Assembly (NCBI RefSeq): GCF_024600715.1
Contig: NZ_CP102332.1
Span: 5,394,001 to 5,458,000, forward strand
DNA: 64,000 bases
Direction of reading: 5' to 3'
Origin: Streptomyces changanensis
Lineage (GTDB): Bacteria; Actinomycetota; Actinomycetes; Streptomycetales; Streptomycetaceae
Part shown: piece by piece, positions 60,053-64,000 of the stretch
Layout of the letters: every line of letters starts with the position of its first letter
Position numbering within the stretch: position 1 is the first letter of the stretch
Program-made: the position numbers and the translations under genes
Notes under the pieces: generated by a model
Told to the model about the DNA's origin: nothing
The model's database searches: none
Seen by the model: only the letters and a program-made list of their open reading frames with translations

Positions 60053-61384
60053 TCAGAAGTCCCAGCCGTCGTCGTCGGCGGTGACGGTGGCCTTCTCGCT
60101 GGCGAACGACTCGCCCGCCATGCCCGCCGCGAGGGTGGTGCCGTCGGCGGGGTCGATCAGCAGGAAGGACCCGGTGCGGCGCGAGTCGGCGTACGCGTCG
60201 AGCGCGAGCGGCTCGGCCGTGCGGACGCGGACGGTGCCGATGTCGTTGGCGACCAGCCGGCCGGGCTCCGGGTGCTGGGAGAGGTCGTCCAGCGTGAGCC
60301 GGGACGGGATCTCCTTGACGATCGCCTTCACCGTGCGGGTGGTGTGCTTCAGCAGCACCCGCTGACCCACCGTCAGAGGCCGGTCGGCGACGTGGCAGAC
60401 GGTCGCCTCGACGTCCTGGCTGGTGGCCGGCGCGTCCCCGGTCGGCACGACGAGGTCGCCGCGCGAGACGTCGATGTCGTCCTCCAGCAGGAGGGTCACC
60501 GACTGCGGCGTCCAGGCGACGTCCACCGGCTCGCCGAGCAGGTCGATGCCGGAGATCCGCGACGTGCGCCCCGACGGCAGCACGGTGATCTCCTGCCCGA
60601 CCCGGAACGTGCCGGCGGCGATCTGCCCGGCGTACCCCCGGTAGTCCGGGTGCTCCGGGGTCTGCGGACGGATCACGTACTGCACGGGCAGCCGGGCGTG
60701 GCAGCCGGTCAGGTCGTGGCTGGCGGGCACGGTCTCCAGGTGCTCCAGCACGGTCGGGCCGCCGTACCAGTCCATCGTCGCGGACGGCTCCACGACGTTG
60801 TCCCCGGCGAGCGCCGAGATGGGGATCGCGGTGACCTCCGGCACGCCCAGCTCGGTCGCGTACGCCGTGAAGTCCTCGGCGATCCGGGCGAAGACCGCCT
60901 CCTCGTAGCCGACGAGGTCCATCTTGTTCACGGCGAGGACGACGTGCGGCACGCGCAGCAGCGCGGCGATGGCCGCGTGGCGGCGGGTCTGCTCGACCAC
61001 GCCGTTGCGCGCGTCCACCAGGATCACGGTCAGCTCGGCCGTCGACGCCCCGGTGACCATGTTGCGGGTGTACTGCACGTGGCCGGGGGTGTCGGCGAGG
61101 ATGAACCGGCGTCGAGGGGTGGCGAAGTAGCGGTAGGCGACGTCGATGGTGATGCCCTGCTCGCGTTCGGCCCGCAGGCCGTCGGTGAGCAGCGCCAGGT
61201 CGGGCGCCTCCTGGCCACGGGAGCGGGAGGCGTGCTCGACGGCCTCCAGCTGGTCGACGAGGACCGACTTGGAGTCGTGCAGGAGCCGGCCCACCAGGGT
61301 GGACTTGCCGTCGTCGACGGAGCCCGCGGTCGCGAAGCGCAGCAGGGTGGTGGCCGAGAGCGGCTCGGCGGCGGTGGTGGACAT
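60053..61384 (-). CDS. cysN: Sulfate adenylyltransferase subunit 1 (GTPase), primary copy
   Basis: The 443-residue GTPase has AGSVDDGKST, DTPGHVQYTRNM and NKMDLVG, as in the cluster copy. It belongs to the assimilatory operon cysH-cysC-cysD-cysN. It differs from the cluster copy mainly in the beta-barrel domains. The start is 2 bases after the cysD stop. Confidence 0.95.
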   Translation of the reverse strand: MSTTAAEPLSATTLLRFATAGSVDDGKSTLVGRLLHDSKSVLVDQLEAVEHASRSRGQEAPDLALLTDGLRAEREQGITIDVAYRYFATPRRRFILADTPGHVQYTRNMVTGASTAELTVILVDARNGVVEQTRRHAAIAALLRVPHVVLAVNKMDLVGYEEAVFARIAEDFTAYATELGVPEVTAIPISALAGDNVVEPSATMDWYGGPTVLEHLETVPASHDLTGCHARLPVQYVIRPQTPEHPDYRGYAGQIAAGTFRVGQEITVLPSGRTSRISGIDLLGEPVDVAWTPQSVTLLLEDDIDVSRGDLVVPTGDAPATSQDVEATVCHVADRPLTVGQRVLLKHTTRTVKAIVKEIPSRLTLDDLSQHPEPGRLVANDIGTVRVRTAEPLALDAYADSRRTGSFLLIDPADGTTLAAGMAGESFASEKATVTADDDGWDF

Positions 61385-61386
61385 CT

Positions 61387-62325
61387 CTAGAAGTACCCTT
61401 CGCGCTTGCGGTCTTCCATCGCGGCCTCGGACAGCTTGTCGTCGGCGCGGGTGGCGCCCCGCTCGGTCAGCCGGGACGCGGTGATCTCGGCGATCACGGC
61501 TTGGAGCGTGGTGGCGTCGGAGTCGACGGCGCCGGTGCAGGACATGTCGCCGACCGTGCGGTAGCGGATCATCCGCTTCTCCACCGGCTCGGACTCCTTC
61601 GGACCGCCCCACTCGCCGGCGGTGAGCCACATGCCGGACCGGGAGAACACCTCGCGCTCGTGCGCGAAGTAGATCTCCGGCAGCTCGATGCCCTCGCGCT
61701 CGATGTACTGCCACACGTCCAGCTCGGTCCAGTTCGACAGGGGGAACACGCGCACGTGCTCACCGGGCGCGTGCCGGCCGTTGTACAGCTGCCACAGCTC
61801 GGGGCGCTGGCGGCGGGGGTCCCACTGGGAGAACTCGTCGCGCAGGGAGAACACCCGCTCCTTGGCGCGCGCCTTCTCCTCGTCGCGCCGGCCGCCGCCG
61901 AACACCGCGTCGAAGCGGTGCTGCTGGATGGCCTCGGTCAGCGGCACGGTCTGGAGGGGGTTGCGGGTTCCGTCGGGCCGCTCGCGCAGGACGCCACGGT
62001 CGATGTAGTCCTGCACCGAGGCGACGTGCAGGCGCAGCCCGTGCTTCTCGACGGTGCGGTCGCGGTACTCGATGACCTCGGGGAAGTTGTGCCCGGTGTC
62101 GACGTGCAGCAGCGAGAACGGGACCGGCGCGGGCCAGAACGCCTTCAGCGCCAGGTGCAGCATGACGATGGAGTCCTTGCCGCCGGAGAAGAGGACCACC
62201 GGCCGCTCGAACTCACCCGCCACCTCGCGGAAGATGTGCACCGCCTCGGACTCCAGCGAGTCCAGGTGCGACAGCGCGAACGGGCTGTGGGTGTCTCCGT
62301 GGACGTGGGTGACCGTGGTCGTCAT
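61387..62325 (-). CDS. cysD: Sulfate adenylyltransferase subunit 2, primary copy
   Basis: The 312-residue protein has the PP-loop [10 protein letters not shown] and the other motifs seen in the copy at 28201-29124, with long identical stretches. The N-terminus (THVHGDTHSPFALSHLD) differs. It supplies APS for CysH and for CysC. Its start overlaps the stop of a 32-codon reading frame (ATGA). Confidence 0.95.
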   Translation of the reverse strand: MTTTVTHVHGDTHSPFALSHLDSLESEAVHIFREVAGEFERPVVLFSGGKDSIVMLHLALKAFWPAPVPFSLLHVDTGHNFPEVIEYRDRTVEKHGLRLHVASVQDYIDRGVLRERPDGTRNPLQTVPLTEAIQQHRFDAVFGGGRRDEEKARAKERVFSLRDEFSQWDPRRQRPELWQLYNGRHAPGEHVRVFPLSNWTELDVWQYIEREGIELPEIYFAHEREVFSRSGMWLTAGEWGGPKESEPVEKRMIRYRTVGDMSCTGAVDSDATTLQAVIAEITASRLTERGATRADDKLSEAAMEDRKREGYF

Positions 62326-62420
62326 GCTGCATCCCCATCATGAGCTGCTCCGCCTGCGTGGCGCGGAGGTGCGGGCGTCGTTGCTGTCTGCGGCTCGGCG
62401 GCCGCGCACGCGTCGCTCAC
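62322..62420 (-). CDS. Possible 32-aa coupling ORF between cysC and cysD
   Basis: A GTG start overlaps the cysC stop (GTGA) and a TGA stop overlaps the cysD start (ATGA). GAGAGGGG lies about 6 bases ahead of the GTG. The peptide is Ala/Pro/Thr-rich and ends HDGDAA, with codon use less GC-biased at third positions than its neighbours. It may serve only for translational coupling, or be chance. Confidence 0.35.
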   Translation of the reverse strand: MSDACAAAEPQTATTPAPPRHAGGAAHDGDAA

Positions 62421-62950
62421 AGCAGTCCCCTCTCGGTGAGCAGCGCGTGGACCGCCGCGGCGGACTCCTGCACGGTCTGGTTCTGGGACTCGATCCGCAG
62501 GTCGGGGCTCTCCGGCTCCTCGTACGGGTCGTCGACGCCGGTCAGCCCGCTGATCTCGCCGGCGGCCTGCCGGGCGTACAGCCCCTTCACGTCCCGCTCC
62601 GAGCACACCTCCACCGGCGTGGCGACATGCACCTCGACGTACGGGGTGCCCTCCCGCCGGTGGCGCTTGCGCACGGCCTCGCGGCTGTCGGCGTACGGGG
62701 CGATGACGGGTACGAGGACCTGCACGCCGTTCGACGCGAGCAGCTCGGCGACGAAGCCGATCCGCCGCACGTTGGTGTCCCGGTCCGCGCGGCCGAAACC
62801 CAGCCCCGCCGAGAGGAACTCCCGGACCTCGTCGCCGTCGAGCACCTCGACCCGCCGGCCCTCGGCGCGCAGCCGCTCCGCCAGCGCGTAGGCGATCGTG
62901 GTCTTGCCGGCGCTCGGCAGCCCGGTGAGCCAGATGGTGGCCCCAGTCAC
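62417..62950 (-). CDS. cysC: Adenylylsulfate (APS) kinase, primary copy
   Basis: The 177-residue kinase has [19 protein letters not shown], the [10 protein letters not shown] loop and [11 protein letters not shown]. The GTG at 62950 has GGGAGAAG 4-6 bases ahead and is preferred; an ATG at 62974 overlapping the cysH stop would add eight codons with atypical third positions. It makes PAPS for assimilation or sulfation. It closely resembles the cluster copy at 27611-28204. Confidence 0.9.
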   Translation of the reverse strand: MTGATIWLTGLPSAGKTTIAYALAERLRAEGRRVEVLDGDEVREFLSAGLGFGRADRDTNVRRIGFVAELLASNGVQVLVPVIAPYADSREAVRKRHRREGTPYVEVHVATPVEVCSERDVKGLYARQAAGEISGLTGVDDPYEEPESPDLRIESQNQTVQESAAAVHALLTERGLL

Positions 62951-62973
62951 GTTCTCTTCTCCCACAGTCGTCA

Positions 62974-63675
62974 TCAGCCGTGCAGCCCGCACTCGGTCTT
63001 CGCCCGGCCCGCCCAGCGGCCGGCGCGCGCGTCCTCGCCCTCCAGCACGCGGCGCGTGCAGGGCGCGCAGCCGACGGAGGCGTACCCGTCCATCAGCAGC
63101 GGGTTGGTGAGGACGCCGTGCTCGGCGACGTACGCGTCCACGTCGTCCTGCGTCCAGCGGGCGATCGGCGAGACCTTCACCTTGCGGCGCTTCTCGTCCC
63201 AGCCGACCACCGGGGTGTTCGCCCGGGTCGCGGACTCGTCGCGGCGCAGGCCCGTCGCCCAGGCGTCGTACCCGGCCAGGCCCTGTTCCAGCGGCCGCAC
63301 CTTGCGCAGCGCGCAGCACAGGTCGGGGTCGCGCTCGTACAGCCGCGGCCCGTACTCGGCGTCCTGCTCGGCCACCGTCTGCCGCGGCGTCAGCGTGATG
63401 ACCTCGACGTCCATCACGGCGTCGACCGCGTCACGGGTGCCGATGGTCTCCGGGAAGTGGTAGCCGGTGTCCAGGAACACCACCTTCACGCCGGGGAAGG
63501 CACGCGAGGCGAGGTGGGCGACGACCGCGTCCTCCATGGAGGAGGTGACGCAGAAGCGCTCGCCGAAGGTCTCGGCGGCCCAGGTCAGGATGGAGAGCGC
63601 CGGGGCGTCCTCCAGTTCGCGACCGGCCCGCTCGGCCAGGTCGCGGAGCTTGTCGTCGGTCTCCGTCAGGGTCAC
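62974..63675 (-). CDS. cysH: APS/PAPS reductase
   Basis: The 233-residue protein reduces activated sulfate to sulfite. It has the PP-loop-derived SSMEDAVVAHL, DTGYHFPET, and both cysteine motifs of the iron-sulfur type: DLCCALRK and GCAPCTRR. These cysteines bind a 4Fe-4S cluster and are typical of enzymes that can use APS directly. The catalytic cysteine is in KTECGLHG at the C-terminus. The GTG start overlaps the stop of the preceding small gene. Confidence 0.94.
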   Translation of the reverse strand: MTLTETDDKLRDLAERAGRELEDAPALSILTWAAETFGERFCVTSSMEDAVVAHLASRAFPGVKVVFLDTGYHFPETIGTRDAVDAVMDVEVITLTPRQTVAEQDAEYGPRLYERDPDLCCALRKVRPLEQGLAGYDAWATGLRRDESATRANTPVVGWDEKRRKVKVSPIARWTQDDVDAYVAEHGVLTNPLLMDGYASVGCAPCTRRVLEGEDARAGRWAGRAKTECGLHG

Positions 63676-63851
63676 GTGGGGTCCCCTCCGCCGTCGTGGC
63701 GCTGCAGGCCCCGGGCCAGCAGGCCCAGGAACTTCAGCTGGAAAGCCCGGTTGCAGGCCGCGCACTCCCAGGCGCCGTGGCCCTGCTCGCCGGGGCGCAG
63801 GTCCTCGTCGCCGCAGTACGGGCAGTGGAAGGGCGCCGCTCGCTCGCTCAC
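63672..63851 (-). CDS. Small zinc-ribbon protein of the sulfite reductase/cysH operon
   Basis: The 59-residue protein has two CxxC pairs (HCPYCGDEDL and WECAACNRAF), a zinc-ribbon layout. It overlaps cysH by GTGA. Such small proteins are conserved between sulfite reductase and cysH genes in streptomycetes; the role is unknown, perhaps assembly or electron transfer support. Confidence 0.8.
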   Translation of the reverse strand: MSERAAPFHCPYCGDEDLRPGEQGHGAWECAACNRAFQLKFLGLLARGLQRHDGGGDPT

Positions 63852-63897
63852 CGCGCCTCCCCGTTGCGCGGCGGCGTCGTGGCCGTGGGTGCGTCGT

Positions 63898-64000
63898 TCA
63901 CGACAGGGCCTCCTCCGGCGCCCGCGCCGCCCAGGTCGCGAAGCGCTCACCGGGCTCCCGCTCCGCCTGGTAGCGGGTGAGGACGCGCTCGATGTAGTCG
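63898..64000 (-). CDS. Nitrite/sulfite reductase, C-terminal end (partial)
   Basis: Only the last 33 codons are in the window, ending in a TGA. The sequence DYIERVLTRYQAERE, then GERFATWAARA, is typical of the C-terminus of assimilatory ferredoxin sulfite reductases. It is the first gene of the cys operon, which continues into the zinc-ribbon gene 46 bases on. Confidence 0.8.
   Translation of the reverse strand, partial: DYIERVLTRYQAEREPGERFATWAARAPEEALS

Noticed and set aside
57821..61390. 1189-codon plus-strand frame across the sulfur operon
   Set aside because: It lies antisense to the permease, ATPase, ssuA and cysN genes, all of which have clear motifs; the translation has repetitive shadow composition.

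Overview
The window is from the chromosome of a high-GC actinomycete, almost certainly a Streptomyces. GC content looks above 70%, GTG starts and 4-base start/stop overlaps are common, and the housekeeping neighbours are typical of that genus: hemQ-hemG, a DUF4349 lipoprotein, a HEPN protein of the SAV2148 type, treZ/treY/glgX, and a cysH-C-D-N plus sulfonate ABC transporter operon. I see no rRNA, tRNA, CRISPR array or transposase.

Layout. 1-14.6 kb is ordinary chromosome: coproporphyrin-dependent haem synthesis (hemQ, hemG), a CoA-disulfide-reductase-like flavoprotein, a secreted deacetylase, a Tat-exported PhoX-like phosphatase, OsmC, ZapE, a RibD-like reductase, murC, msrB and a NUDIX protein. 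15.0-15.9 kb holds a tiny membrane peptide and a small putative DNA-binding protein. 16.2-39.3 kb, all on the + strand, is a phosphonate biosynthetic gene cluster, closed by a LuxR-type regulator (39.4-40.4 kb). 40.5-56.3 kb returns to housekeeping and carbohydrate genes (acid phosphatase, LysR regulator, treZ, FHA protein, treY, glgX, exonuclease, hydrolase and others). 56.3-64 kb on the - strand is the primary sulfate assimilation and sulfonate uptake locus.

The cluster. PEP mutase (36763-37659), a two-subunit phosphonopyruvate decarboxylase (35619-36724) and an aldehyde dehydrogenase (37779-39254) form a readable route from PEP through phosphonopyruvate and phosphonoacetaldehyde to phosphonoacetate. 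Two ATP-grasp proteins, a PaaK-like adenylating enzyme and a P-loop protein could couple this acid to amino acids. The cluster also has its own sulfate-activation set (CysC, CysD, CysN), a sulfotransferase, and a PAP phosphatase domain fused to an ATP-grasp domain, which together make a complete PAPS cycle. It further carries a stand-alone aspartate carbamoyltransferase of the E. coli catalytic-chain type, with no pyrimidine genes around it. N-phosphonoacetyl-L-aspartate (PALA) is the classical bisubstrate inhibitor of that enzyme. My main hypothesis is that the cluster makes a sulfated or sulfate-carrying N-phosphonoacetyl-amino acid (PALA-like) compound, with the extra ATCase as the resistant target copy and the MFS protein as exporter.

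Other oddities are two TauD/clavaminate-synthase-like proteins that both lack the usual acidic iron ligand, a degenerate APS-kinase paralogue without a P-loop, and an inverted duplication of cysC-D-N between the cluster and the primary sulfur locus. Product structure, self-resistance and sulfation are inferences from gene content. I cannot tell from sequence alone whether this cluster has already been described.
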